From Chitinophagaceae bacterium (GTDB taxonomy: Bacteria; Bacteroidota; Bacteroidia; Chitinophagales; Chitinophagaceae): 64,000 nt of DNA. Under the pieces are notes generated by a model. That model made no database searches, had not been told where the DNA came from, and saw only the letters and a program-made list of their open reading frames with translations. This document shows positions 1 through 7,817 of this stretch, piece after piece (within the stretch, counting starts at the first letter, position 1; every line of letters starts with the position of its first letter). The DNA lies in contig SEAD01000005.1 of the NCBI GenBank assembly GCA_004173355.1, positions 1 to 64,000 of the forward strand. Direction: 5' to 3'. The translations under genes were made by a program, and so were the position numbers.

Positions 1-1161
1 TCAGAGGCCACTTCACATGAAGCCGGGCACACGCTCGGACTTTTCCACCAGGCGGATTATGATGGCAGCTGCAACAAGCTGAGCGATTACCACTGGGGTA
101 AAGGAACCGGCGAGATCGGTTGGGCTCCCATCATGGGCGCAGGGTACAGCAAAAACTTCACGGTGTGGCATAATGGTGCCAACAGCTGGGGTTGCGACAG
201 CTACCAGAATGACCTCGAGATCATCACTTCCGGTGCCAACGGTTTTGGATACCGCAATGATGACCATGCCAATGCATTTGCTAGCGCTACCATCCCGACA
301 TTCGCAAACAACCAGTTCAATGTGGCCGGTGTGATTGAAAAAAACACCGACCAGGATATGTTTAAATTCATCATGCCCGGTACCGGCGTATTCCAGCTGG
401 ATGCCATTCCGAACAATGTGGGCAGTGGCAACCTCGGATCGGACCTCGATATGCAGGTATCACTTTACAGCTCATCACAGGCATTGCTGAGCGTCTATAA
501 CCCCGGTACGCTGCTGAGTTCACTGGTGGACACCCTTTTGAATGCGGGCACCTATTACCTGCGGATTGAAGGACGCGGCAACGCCTACGCATCTGCATAT
601 GCAAGCCTGGGCTCGTATTCACTGGTCGGCAAAACTGCCACCGGGGGAATCGTGCTTCCGGTGCACCGTCTGCAGCTCAATGGTATACAGCACGGCGAAA
701 GCCGCCAGTTCAGCTGGATCATCGATGCCGATGAGGATGTGCTGGACCAGGTGCTTGAAGTGGCAGCGGATGGCAAAAATTTTGTAGCCCTTACACCGGC
801 TGCTGCTGAAACGCGCAGTTATGTATACCGCAGTACTGAAACCGGCCGCATCGCCTACCGGCTGAACGTTATGTTCGCCAACGGCCGCCGCGCTTATTCA
901 AACGTCCTGACCATGAATGCAGCTGATGCCGGATCATATCCGAAATTGTCAGGCAACCTTATCCGGACTTCTTCCATCTATGTGAACAGCCCGGCGAATT
1001 TTTCCTATACCCTTGTTGACTTTAACGGCCGCGCCATCCGCCAGGGCCAGCTGGCCAGCGGGATGAATGAACTGAATGCCTCAGGCCTCGGAGCAGGTAT
1101 GTATGTGATCCGCTTCGATGGAAACGGCCAGCAATGGACCGAAAAACTGATCCGCCAATAA
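1..1161 (+). CDS. Secreted zinc metalloprotease (metzincin) with PPC-like domain and T9SS sorting domain, 5' truncated
   Basis: The open frame runs in from the window edge, so the signal peptide and most of the catalytic domain are missing. Visible residues 6-16 form the metzincin zinc motif HEAGHTLGLFH, followed by PIMG (43-46), a Met-turn. Next comes a beta-rich region (about residues 100-215) with the D-x-D-M/F and YYLRIEG pattern of bacterial pre-peptidase C-terminal (PPC) domains. The last ~70 residues end in GMYVIRFDGNGQQWTEKLIRQ-like sequence, the type A C-terminal sorting signal of the type IX secretion system. Inferred role: extracellular or cell-surface proteolysis after export across the outer membrane. 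The exact peptidase family cannot be settled from this fragment. Confidence 0.85.
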   Translation, partial: SEATSHEAGHTLGLFHQADYDGSCNKLSDYHWGKGTGEIGWAPIMGAGYSKNFTVWHNGANSWGCDSYQNDLEIITSGANGFGYRNDDHANAFASATIPTFANNQFNVAGVIEKNTDQDMFKFIMPGTGVFQLDAIPNNVGSGNLGSDLDMQVSLYSSSQALLSVYNPGTLLSSLVDTLLNAGTYYLRIEGRGNAYASAYASLGSYSLVGKTATGGIVLPVHRLQLNGIQHGESRQFSWIIDADEDVLDQVLEVAADGKNFVALTPAAAETRSYVYRSTETGRIAYRLNVMFANGRRAYSNVLTMNAADAGSYPKLSGNLIRTSSIYVNSPANFSYTLVDFNGRAIRQGQLASGMNELNASGLGAGMYVIRFDGNGQQWTEKLIRQ

Positions 1162-1214
1162 ACGCTTTCCTGTACTGGTAACAGTACGATAATCCGTACC
1201 CCCCTTGATTACTG

Positions 1215-1250
1215 GAGGTTTTTCTATAACTTAGGAAAACCTCTTTTTTT
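1215..1250 (+). terminator. Intrinsic-terminator-like hairpin abutting the next start codon
   Basis: GAGGTTTT (1215-1222) pairs with AAAACCTC (1236-1243), followed by seven T (1244-1250). It would end the protease transcript, but the T-run touches the ATG at 1251. The loop also holds TAACTTAG (1227-1234), 19 nt after a TTG (1205-1207), which resembles a promoter for the next gene. Confidence 0.55.
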
Positions 1251-1724
1251 ATGCGCTGGAGAAAATTCAACGGTGATTCCATCGATCTCCCCATTATCAA
1301 TGAAGTGGAGAATGCCATCAAACGTGAGACGGCTGCAGGTTTCAGGCTTAAGGTCTGTATCGGCACCGACTCCCAGGTAAAAGGACCGGAAACGGAGTTT
1401 GCCACGGTCATTGTGTTTTTAAGGGAAGGAAGGGGCGGCTTTATGTTTATCCATAATGACCGTACCCGGCAGGTGTTCAGTATCAAGGAACGCATGCTCA
1501 CAGAAGTAGCCAAAAGTATTGATATCGCCTACCAGCTCTGCAACCTCTTCACGGAATACAACGTGGATATGGAAGTACATGCCGATATCAATACCAACCC
1601 GCACTTTAAAAGCAACGATGCCCTCAAGGAAGCCATGGGTTATATCCTCGGGATGGGCTTTGCATTTAAAGCCAAGCCGGAAGCATTCGCCAGCAGCAGC
1701 TGCGCGAACAAGGTGGTCAACTGA
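1251..1724 (+). CDS. YkuK-family (DUF458) RNase H-like protein
   Basis: This 157-residue cytosolic protein matches the YkuK/DUF458 family, annotated by fold as RNase H-like; its substrate is not established. The conserved blocks are an acidic start of the fold (VCIGTDSQVKG, about residues 35-45) and EVHADINTNPHFKSNDAL (about 107-124), plus AFASSSCANKV at the end. There is no signal peptide or membrane segment. The ATG at 1251 is kept because the N-terminal MRWRKFNGD block fits what I remember of Bacteroidota homologues, even though a terminator-like T-run directly precedes it. The gene stands alone. Confidence 0.8.
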   Translation: MRWRKFNGDSIDLPIINEVENAIKRETAAGFRLKVCIGTDSQVKGPETEFATVIVFLREGRGGFMFIHNDRTRQVFSIKERMLTEVAKSIDIAYQLCNLFTEYNVDMEVHADINTNPHFKSNDALKEAMGYILGMGFAFKAKPEAFASSSCANKVVN

Positions 1725-1804
1725 TCCACCCCGAATGACCCTGTTGTTAATACGGTTCGATCACCGTACAGGCCATTGTCTCCCATAAATTGTTTGGAAA
1801 AAGT

Positions 1805-1990
1805 CTATTCACGCGCTCCCGCATGCGAAGAAGTGTTGTTGTCAACCAGTGCAGGATTGGTTTGCCTTACCCCCGCCTGTAAATTACGGGCTTCAATCTT
1901 CCGGGCATCTTCGCTTGCCAGCGAAAACACCACCAGGGTGATGATAAATAAAACAACAACAAGGGAGCGTTCGTTGAAAATCTTTCTCAT
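1805..1990 (-). CDS. Small single-pass membrane protein, unknown function
   Basis: A 61-residue product starts MRKIFNERSLVVVLFIITL, giving a short basic N-terminus, one hydrophobic segment (about residues 9-25) and a polar tail with no recognisable domain. A longer reading from 2068 exists but adds residues that overlap the end of engB. It lies 58 nt downstream of engB on the same strand and might be co-transcribed. It could be a small inner-membrane protein or a chance frame. I know of no function. Confidence 0.5.
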   Translation of the reverse strand: MRKIFNERSLVVVLFIITLVVFSLASEDARKIEARNLQAGVRQTNPALVDNNTSSHAGARE

Positions 1991-2048
1991 GGGTGGTAGA
2001 TGCGATTCGTGCAAAATAACAAACAAATGGTTTACAACGTATAAGGTT

Positions 2049-2666
2049 TTAACCCTTACTTGCTGCATCCTCGTTCAGATTGCCGATATAGTCCAGCACC
2101 AGGTCTTTCCCCTCCGCAGAAAGTGCGGATGTCACGAAAAACGGGGGAGCTTCCTCCCAATGTTCCTTCAGGGCCTGGATAAATGCCTTCACATTCCGTA
2201 CGGTTGCCCCGGGTTTGTTTTTGTCCGACTTGGTAAATACGAGCGCAAACGGCACTTCCCATTTTCCCAGGTCGTTCAGGAACTCCAGGTCGATTTTCTG
2301 CGGTTCATGACGGCTGTCAATCAGCACAAACAGACAAACGAGATTTTCGCGTTTCCGGATGTAATTTTCGATCATCTGTTCCCACCGGCGCCGGCTGCTC
2401 TGGGCAACTTTGGCGTACCCATAACCCGGCAGATCGACCATGTACCATGATTTTTTCCCGGAGATTACTTCAAAATGATTGATCAACTGGGTTTTACCCG
2501 GTGCAGAAGAGGTTTTTGCCAAGGCCCTTTTACCCGTCAGCATATTGAGCAGTGAAGATTTACCCACATTACTCCGGCCGATAAATGCATATTCCGGCCG
2601 GTCCGGCTTCGGGCACTGGGTGTAATCGGCATTGCTGATGATATAACTGGCGTCTTTAATCTTCAT
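2049..2666 (-). CDS. engB: Ribosome-biogenesis GTPase EngB (YihA/YsxC)
   Basis: The 205-residue protein is a complete small GTPase of the EngB family, which assists large-subunit ribosome assembly. G1 is GRSNVGKSS (residues 30-38), followed by the switch region SAPGKTQ, G3 DLPGYGYAKV, G4 TKSD and G5 TSAL. The start at 2666 (MKIKDASYII) is preferred; an upstream start would add 22 residues reaching across the divergent ubiE promoter and start codon. It diverges from ubiE with 39 nt between the two start codons. Confidence 0.95.
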   Translation of the reverse strand: MKIKDASYIISNADYTQCPKPDRPEYAFIGRSNVGKSSLLNMLTGKRALAKTSSAPGKTQLINHFEVISGKKSWYMVDLPGYGYAKVAQSSRRRWEQMIENYIRKRENLVCLFVLIDSRHEPQKIDLEFLNDLGKWEVPFALVFTKSDKNKPGATVRNVKAFIQALKEHWEEAPPFFVTSALSAEGKDLVLDYIGNLNEDAASKG

Positions 2667-2692
2667 GGGGCTGCAATATACCACAACCTCTT

Positions 2693-2700
2693 TACCTTTG
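2693..2700 (+). promoter_or_regulatory. -7 element TACCTTTG for ubiE
   Basis: An exact match to the Bacteroidota -7 consensus TAnnTTTG, ending only 5 nt before the ubiE ATG (2706). No good -33 TTG is visible, as the upstream DNA is the divergent engB start. The spacing suggests a leaderless or nearly leaderless mRNA. Confidence 0.55.
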
Positions 2701-2705
2701 CACAC

Positions 2706-3476
2706 ATGTCTACCTCCCTGCCCCACGACCATATCACACCCTTCGCGGAATCCGCAAAAACCAAAAAAGAACAGGTAGCGGAAATGTTCGACGGGATTGC
2801 CGGCCGGTATGATTTCATGAACCGGTTCCTCTCCCTCCGGATCGATGTACTCTGGCGGAAAAAGGCCATCAGTTTTTTCAGCAAAGATAATCCACGGTTA
2901 ATCCTCGATGTGGCTACGGGTACCGCCGACATGGCCATTCGCGCCAGCAAAATGCTGCATCCGGAGCGGATTGAAGGCATCGATATTTCCCCGAATATGC
3001 TGGCAATCGGCCAGAAAAAAATTGAGAAAGAAGGACTTGCAGAGAAAATCCACTTACAGGTGGGTGATTCCGAGACAATAAATTTTGCCGACGGAACGTT
3101 TGATGGCGTGATGGTGGCGTTCGGCGTCCGGAATTTCGAAAACCTCGAAAAAGGCCTGTCGGAAATCCTCAGGGTGTTAAAACCCGGCGGACAACTGGTG
3201 ATCCTCGAATTTTCAAAACCAAGCCGGCCCTTCAGGAGCATTTACAACCTCTATATGGGAGTGATTGCACCGGGTCTGGCAAAATTGTTCCGGCAGGATA
3301 AAAAGGCATATCAATACCTGAATGAATCGGCAGGTGCATTCCCCGACGGGCCACTGATGGTTGGTATTTTAAACAAATGTGGTTATTCCGATACCCGTTT
3401 CAAATCGCTAAGCTTAGGAATATGTTCAATTTACTCAGGAAGAAAAACCCGCTTACAAGGACAATCGCCTGCCTGA
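2706..3476 (+). CDS. ubiE: Demethylmenaquinone methyltransferase UbiE/MenG
   Basis: This 256-residue class I SAM-dependent methyltransferase carries out the C-methylation that converts demethylmenaquinone to menaquinone. UbiE blocks are present: AEMFDGIAGRYDFMNRFLSL (about residues 24-43), SAM motif I DVATGTADMA, VAFGVRNFEN and LKPGGQLVILEFSKP. The C-terminal GICSIYSGRK is the usual family ending. The last 55 nt overlap porT in another frame. Since these bacteria generally use menaquinone, the menaquinone role is more likely than ubiquinone (inference). Confidence 0.95.
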   Translation: MSTSLPHDHITPFAESAKTKKEQVAEMFDGIAGRYDFMNRFLSLRIDVLWRKKAISFFSKDNPRLILDVATGTADMAIRASKMLHPERIEGIDISPNMLAIGQKKIEKEGLAEKIHLQVGDSETINFADGTFDGVMVAFGVRNFENLEKGLSEILRVLKPGGQLVILEFSKPSRPFRSIYNLYMGVIAPGLAKLFRQDKKAYQYLNESAGAFPDGPLMVGILNKCGYSDTRFKSLSLGICSIYSGRKTRLQGQSPA

Positions 3477-4159
3477 CCGTTTTCCTGTTTTCCATCACTT
3501 CCGCCAGTGCACAGGAAGCCCGCGAACTCAATCTTTACGACCACGATTATAAACCCTACTTTTTCGGGATCTCCCTTGGCCTCAACTCTTCCCGGTTCCA
3601 CCCGCAGATGCATTCCAGGTTTCTCCAGAATGACAGCGTGCTGGTAGCGGAACCTGTTGGCAAAATAGGTTTTTCACTGGGCCTGTCGGCTACCGCCAGG
3701 ATCTCCAACCGTTTCCAGCTCCGCTTCAACCCGCAGCTTTCCTTTATGGAACGGGACATTACCTACCAGCTCCGGCATCCCGAAGACAACCTGACCGAAG
3801 TCACGAAAAAAGTGGAATCGGTTCTCGTATCCTTCCCGGTACAGCTGAAAATGCAGTCGGACCGCATCGGCAACTTCCGGGTGTATATGCTCGCAGGACT
3901 CAAAGCCGATATCGATCTTTCGAGCAATGCGCGTGCAAAACGCGCCGAAGACCTGATCAAGATCAAGGCATTTGACTATGGCCCGGAACTCGGCGTGGGC
4001 TTCAACTTTTTCTTCCAGAGTTTCATCCTTTCACCTGAACTCAAGTTCAGCAACGGTGTGCCCAACCTGCACAGCCGCGATGCCAACCTGAAATATTCCA
4101 GCGTATTTGATAAAGTGCAGTCCCGTTCGATTATTTTCACGCTCCATATCGAAGGATAA
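3422..4159 (+). CDS. porT: PorT-like outer-membrane protein (type IX secretion/gliding)
   Basis: The 245-residue product begins MFNLLRKKNPLTRTIACL and has a signal peptide ending near SASAQ (about residue 31). It then alternates amphipathic strands typical of a small outer-membrane beta-barrel. FGISLGLNSSRF near the start of the mature protein and GPELGVGFNFFF later fit PorT, a component needed for T9SS function. Position directly after ubiE supports this: I recall ubiE-porT adjacency in other Bacteroidota. The start at 3422 overlaps ubiE by 55 nt; no later Met would leave a signal peptide. Other PorT-fold barrels exist, so the T9SS role is likely but not proven. Confidence 0.75.
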   Translation: MFNLLRKKNPLTRTIACLTVFLFSITSASAQEARELNLYDHDYKPYFFGISLGLNSSRFHPQMHSRFLQNDSVLVAEPVGKIGFSLGLSATARISNRFQLRFNPQLSFMERDITYQLRHPEDNLTEVTKKVESVLVSFPVQLKMQSDRIGNFRVYMLAGLKADIDLSSNARAKRAEDLIKIKAFDYGPELGVGFNFFFQSFILSPELKFSNGVPNLHSRDANLKYSSVFDKVQSRSIIFTLHIEG

Positions 4160-4164
4160 CATTT

Positions 4165-4680
4165 ATGCGAAAGATCGTACGTTTTACAGCCCTGCTGTGC
4201 CTCCTGGTGCTGTGCACCGTGGATGCCTTTTCACAAAAACAGTTTGACACGCCCCTTGCCATGAATGACTATCTCGTCAGTCATGTGGATTCATTATTCA
4301 TACTCGGTACTGATATGGGAAATGCGCTGGGCACCGGGGTGAAAAAGAAAGACTTCTCCGGACTCGCTGCCACAAAGACCGCCATCGTAAGGTACGGTGC
4401 GGCAAAACAGGCAGAAATCAGGAAGGTGAAAGACCAGTTTGGCTCAGAAGATTTCCGTAAGGGCATTCTCGATTTTCTCGAATTCGAAATGGACCTGATG
4501 AAAACGAAGACTACGCTGATGGATAAACTGCACAGCCAGTCAACCGATGCGGAAATCCAGGCAGCCATCGACCAGATGATTGCAGAAAGCAAACGCGAAG
4601 AGGAATACCTGCGGAAAATCGGATTGCTGCAGGAGCAGTTCGCAAAAAAGAACGGGATCACACTCGCGGCAACTGAGTAG
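4165..4680 (+). CDS. Secreted protein of unknown function
   Basis: A 171-residue protein with a clear signal peptide (MRKIVRFTALLCLLVLCTVDAFSQ). The mature part is mostly helical and charged, with no domain I recognise. It begins 5 nt after porT and is probably in the same transcript (ubiE-porT-this gene). Its stop lies 5 nt from the stop of the convergent barrel gene. A periplasmic helical protein is the safest description. Confidence 0.75.
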   Translation: MRKIVRFTALLCLLVLCTVDAFSQKQFDTPLAMNDYLVSHVDSLFILGTDMGNALGTGVKKKDFSGLAATKTAIVRYGAAKQAEIRKVKDQFGSEDFRKGILDFLEFEMDLMKTKTTLMDKLHSQSTDAEIQAAIDQMIAESKREEEYLRKIGLLQEQFAKKNGITLAATE

Positions 4681-4685
4681 TCCGT

Positions 4686-6374
4686 TTAAAAATCATATTC
4701 CCTGCGGTGCATGTTCCACCGGAATCCGATTGAAGCTACCGTGGTGCTGCCGGATACAATAGGGGCTGTTTTGGTCTGCTGTTTACGGTACACACCAAAA
4801 AACTCAAGGAACATATTTTCCCGTAATTCATATGACACCAGCAGTGAACTGTAAAAAGTATTGGTCTTCCACCCACTGCCGATATTGAAACCATAATCAC
4901 CCGCCCTGTATTCGGGTCCGTATGGCAGGAAGATATTACTTCCGTAACTCAGCGCACTGGAGTCACGTCCCTGCAGGTAATAGATGGCCTTTGCCTGCAC
5001 CATCCATTTTGGTGCAGGCTGGTAACGCGCTATCCCGATAAGCTCACTGAAATTCGCCATGAGCGGATGTGCCAGCGGCTGGTTGTAATGTGTGTAATTC
5101 GCCACGGAATCCCGGTGTGAATACGTGAAGGGCCGGATGCGGTTATGTTCGAGTTGCAGGTCGAGATTCTTTACCCCGAAAGCATCGATATATTTTACAC
5201 CAAGCTGGAGACCTGTTTTGTTTGCCCACCATCCATTACCCGCTTTTACTTCCGCCAGGTTGAATTCATCGAGTAACACCTGGCCATACACCTGGAATTT
5301 ACGGGCAATATTCGCCTTGAAGTCAAGACCGGCCAGCGAGTTGTCAAAACTCCCGTTCTGCGCTTCCACGGAACGGTAAAAAATGATCGGGTTGAGATAG
5401 GCAAAATCAAACCGGTTGGTGCGCCCGAAGACCACGCCCTCAAACAAACCAATGTTGAGCCACTTCGTGACATTCACGTCAAGGTGGTGCATGGCTGCAT
5501 ATTTTTTACCGATGAGCTGGTCAAAACCCGCCGCATGGGCGTTCTGCAGCTCCATAAAAATGTTCTGGTAATTGAAACGCCAGATCCGCGTATTGAGTTT
5601 CAGGAAAAGTGCATTCGCGCCGAAGTCGCTCAGGAAGAGACTGCGATACCCGTTGCCGATAAAATTTTTGTCATACCCAAAGCTGACATCGATGTATTTG
5701 GCAGCATTGAAGGTGAAATAACCCCGCGCATCGAAATAATCAACACCACCGGGATCCTTGAACGGTTTGAAAAAACCGGCACCGGGCACAGCCTGGCGGG
5801 CGTTTATGTATTCCTGCACATAGGCCGGGTCCCGCTCCTGGTTGTCGGTCAGGTAAGCAAAAAAACCGATCTTCCTTGTGATATTCCCGCGAAGCGTGAG
5901 TCCGCGCGTGTTAAGGAATAACGATTGATCATTCCCGTTTTCTTTTGACAGGGTATACTGGATCACAGGGTTAATCACCAGGTCAAAATCAGGGATGTGC
6001 ACCTCGTACAGGTTGGCGGGTGTTGTGTAAAAATTCTTCAGCAGTGGTTTGCGGCTTTTATAGAGATCACGTTCTTCAGCCGGCAGGTAATCCAGGTTAT
6101 TCATCCAGGCACTGCGGATATTGTATTCATCTACCCGGCTGAGACCGCCGGGATTTTTGCTGCGGAAACTGCGTATCCCGTTGAGCAGGTAACCCTGGCG
6201 GCTGAAGGGTCGTGTTTTGGAAAAGTTCAGGACGGAATCGGTACCGGACTTGATTTCCAGCCGCTCGGCAAGGATGGACTGTTTATCACCCTGGGCAAGG
6301 AAGGTTGTCTGTGCCATCCCCGAAACTGGTAAAATAAATACGATCAGCCTTATCAGGGTTTGTTTAAATTGCAT
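4686..6374 (-). CDS. Outer-membrane beta-barrel, Wzi/RemB-like
   Basis: The 562-residue product has a signal peptide (cleavage near GMAQ, residue 21) and long runs of alternating aromatic and polar strands ending in the aromatic residue F, as outer-membrane barrels do. Blocks such as DVSFGYDKNFIGNGYRSLFLSD and FAYLNPIIFYRSVEAQNGSFDN resemble the capsule-assembly Wzi-like/RemB group in Bacteroidota. RemB is linked to gliding motility in Flavobacterium (established for that species); whether this protein shares the role is unknown. It is transcribed alone, convergent with the porT unit. Confidence 0.65.
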   Translation of the reverse strand: MQFKQTLIRLIVFILPVSGMAQTTFLAQGDKQSILAERLEIKSGTDSVLNFSKTRPFSRQGYLLNGIRSFRSKNPGGLSRVDEYNIRSAWMNNLDYLPAEERDLYKSRKPLLKNFYTTPANLYEVHIPDFDLVINPVIQYTLSKENGNDQSLFLNTRGLTLRGNITRKIGFFAYLTDNQERDPAYVQEYINARQAVPGAGFFKPFKDPGGVDYFDARGYFTFNAAKYIDVSFGYDKNFIGNGYRSLFLSDFGANALFLKLNTRIWRFNYQNIFMELQNAHAAGFDQLIGKKYAAMHHLDVNVTKWLNIGLFEGVVFGRTNRFDFAYLNPIIFYRSVEAQNGSFDNSLAGLDFKANIARKFQVYGQVLLDEFNLAEVKAGNGWWANKTGLQLGVKYIDAFGVKNLDLQLEHNRIRPFTYSHRDSVANYTHYNQPLAHPLMANFSELIGIARYQPAPKWMVQAKAIYYLQGRDSSALSYGSNIFLPYGPEYRAGDYGFNIGSGWKTNTFYSSLLVSYELRENMFLEFFGVYRKQQTKTAPIVSGSTTVASIGFRWNMHRREYDF

Positions 6375-6408
6375 CTCCTCCTGTTATGTGAATAATACGC
6401 GGCAAAAT

Positions 6409-7788
6409 ATGGAAATATATCTGATAAAAAATATACAGGTCGTCAACGAGGGAACCATCCGTACGCTGGATGTATTACTGCAGGATGGCCGGATTGAACG
6501 GATGGATGCAAACATTGATGCACCAGGCGGCAGGGCAGTAACGGAAATAGATGGCACTGGCAAATTCCTGTTGCCTGGTGCAATTGACGACCAGGTCCAT
6601 TTCCGCGAGCCCGGACTGACACACAAAGCAACGATCGCCACTGAATCAAGGGCTGCCGTGGCCGGCGGGGTTACCAGCTTCATGGAAATGCCGAATACCG
6701 TGCCTCCGGCCTACACACTCGGGCTGCTTGAACAGAAATACGCAACGGGTGCCGCCACATCACTGGCCAACTATTCTTTTTTCATCGGTACCTCCAATGA
6801 AAATGCAGCAGAGGCACTCGCTGCCAATGACCATAAAAACTACATCTGCGGCATAAAAATATTCATGGGTTCCTCTACGGGCAACCTGCTGGTCGATAAC
6901 CCCCTCACACTCGAAAAAGTATTCAGCGAGAGTGAACTGCTGATCGCCACGCACTGCGAAGACGAAAAAATCATCCGGCGTAATCTCGCAGCCATGAAAG
7001 AAAGCGGCAGGGAACTGGTTGCCGCTGACCACCCGGTTATCCGAAACGAGGAGGCCTGTTTCGAATCCTCCTTTTTTGCCGTGGCCATGGCAAAAAAATT
7101 CAATACCCGCCTGCATATCCTGCATATCAGTACCGAACGGGAGCTGCAGCTATTTGGCAACATGCTTCCGCTGAAAGATAAACGCATCACTGCGGAAGTC
7201 TGCGTCCACCACCTGCATTTCACGTCGGATGATTATGCAACCCTTGGTAACAAAATCAAATGCAACCCGGCAATCAAGGCCCCGTTTAACCGCGAAGCAC
7301 TCTGGAAGGGCTTGCTGGATGACCGCCTTGATGTGATCGCCACCGACCACGCACCACATACCGTGGAAGAAAAATCAGGGTCGTATGAAAAATCACATGC
7401 AGGTGTACCCCTGGTCCAGCACTCAGTCCAGCTGATGCTGGAATACTACCGTGAGGGCAGGATCAGCCTCCAGAAGATCGTGGAAAAGATGAGCCATGCG
7501 GTGGCTGACTGTTTCCAGATCCGGGACAGGGGTTATATCCGCGAAGGGTATATGGCGGACCTTGTCATTGTCGACCTGGAAGCATCCACTACCGTCACTC
7601 CTGCTTCCATACTTTACAAGTGCGGCTGGAGTCCTTTCGAAGGCAAAAAATTCGGTTCCGCTATTTCCCATACGTTTGTCAATGGCAACCTCGTGTTTGA
7701 ACGCAGGGCCGCCGATATTGATCGGGATGTATGGAATCCGCAATGGAATGAATCAAGGAAGGGTGAACGCCTCCGGTTCGACCGCTGA
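6409..7788 (+). CDS. pyrC: Dihydroorotase (class I, Bacteroidota type)
   Basis: The 459-residue amidohydrolase closes carbamoyl-aspartate to dihydroorotate in de novo pyrimidine synthesis. Blocks: DDQVHFREPG (residues 60-69), TSFMEMPNT, LHILHIS and IATDHAPHT. The usual first metal-binding pair HxH reads Q62-V-H64; as I recall, other Bacteroidota dihydroorotases share this. The ATG at 6409 begins MEIYLIKNIQVVNEG, the normal family N-terminus; an upstream reading frame would add 64 unrelated residues. Another pyrimidine gene, pyrD, lies separately at 24.5 kb. Confidence 0.93.
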   Translation: MEIYLIKNIQVVNEGTIRTLDVLLQDGRIERMDANIDAPGGRAVTEIDGTGKFLLPGAIDDQVHFREPGLTHKATIATESRAAVAGGVTSFMEMPNTVPPAYTLGLLEQKYATGAATSLANYSFFIGTSNENAAEALAANDHKNYICGIKIFMGSSTGNLLVDNPLTLEKVFSESELLIATHCEDEKIIRRNLAAMKESGRELVAADHPVIRNEEACFESSFFAVAMAKKFNTRLHILHISTERELQLFGNMLPLKDKRITAEVCVHHLHFTSDDYATLGNKIKCNPAIKAPFNREALWKGLLDDRLDVIATDHAPHTVEEKSGSYEKSHAGVPLVQHSVQLMLEYYREGRISLQKIVEKMSHAVADCFQIRDRGYIREGYMADLVIVDLEASTTVTPASILYKCGWSPFEGKKFGSAISHTFVNGNLVFERRAADIDRDVWNPQWNESRKGERLRFDR

Positions 7789-7817
7789 GAGGCATGAATA
7801 ATTCATAATGGCCGAGT

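Noticed and set aside
2667-2732. Longer EngB start
   Set aside because: It would run through the ubiE promoter and start codon and adds residues not found in the family.
6217-6408. N-terminal extension of dihydroorotase
   Set aside because: The extra 64 residues overlap the opposite-strand barrel gene start and have no family similarity; ATG 6409 fits the family.
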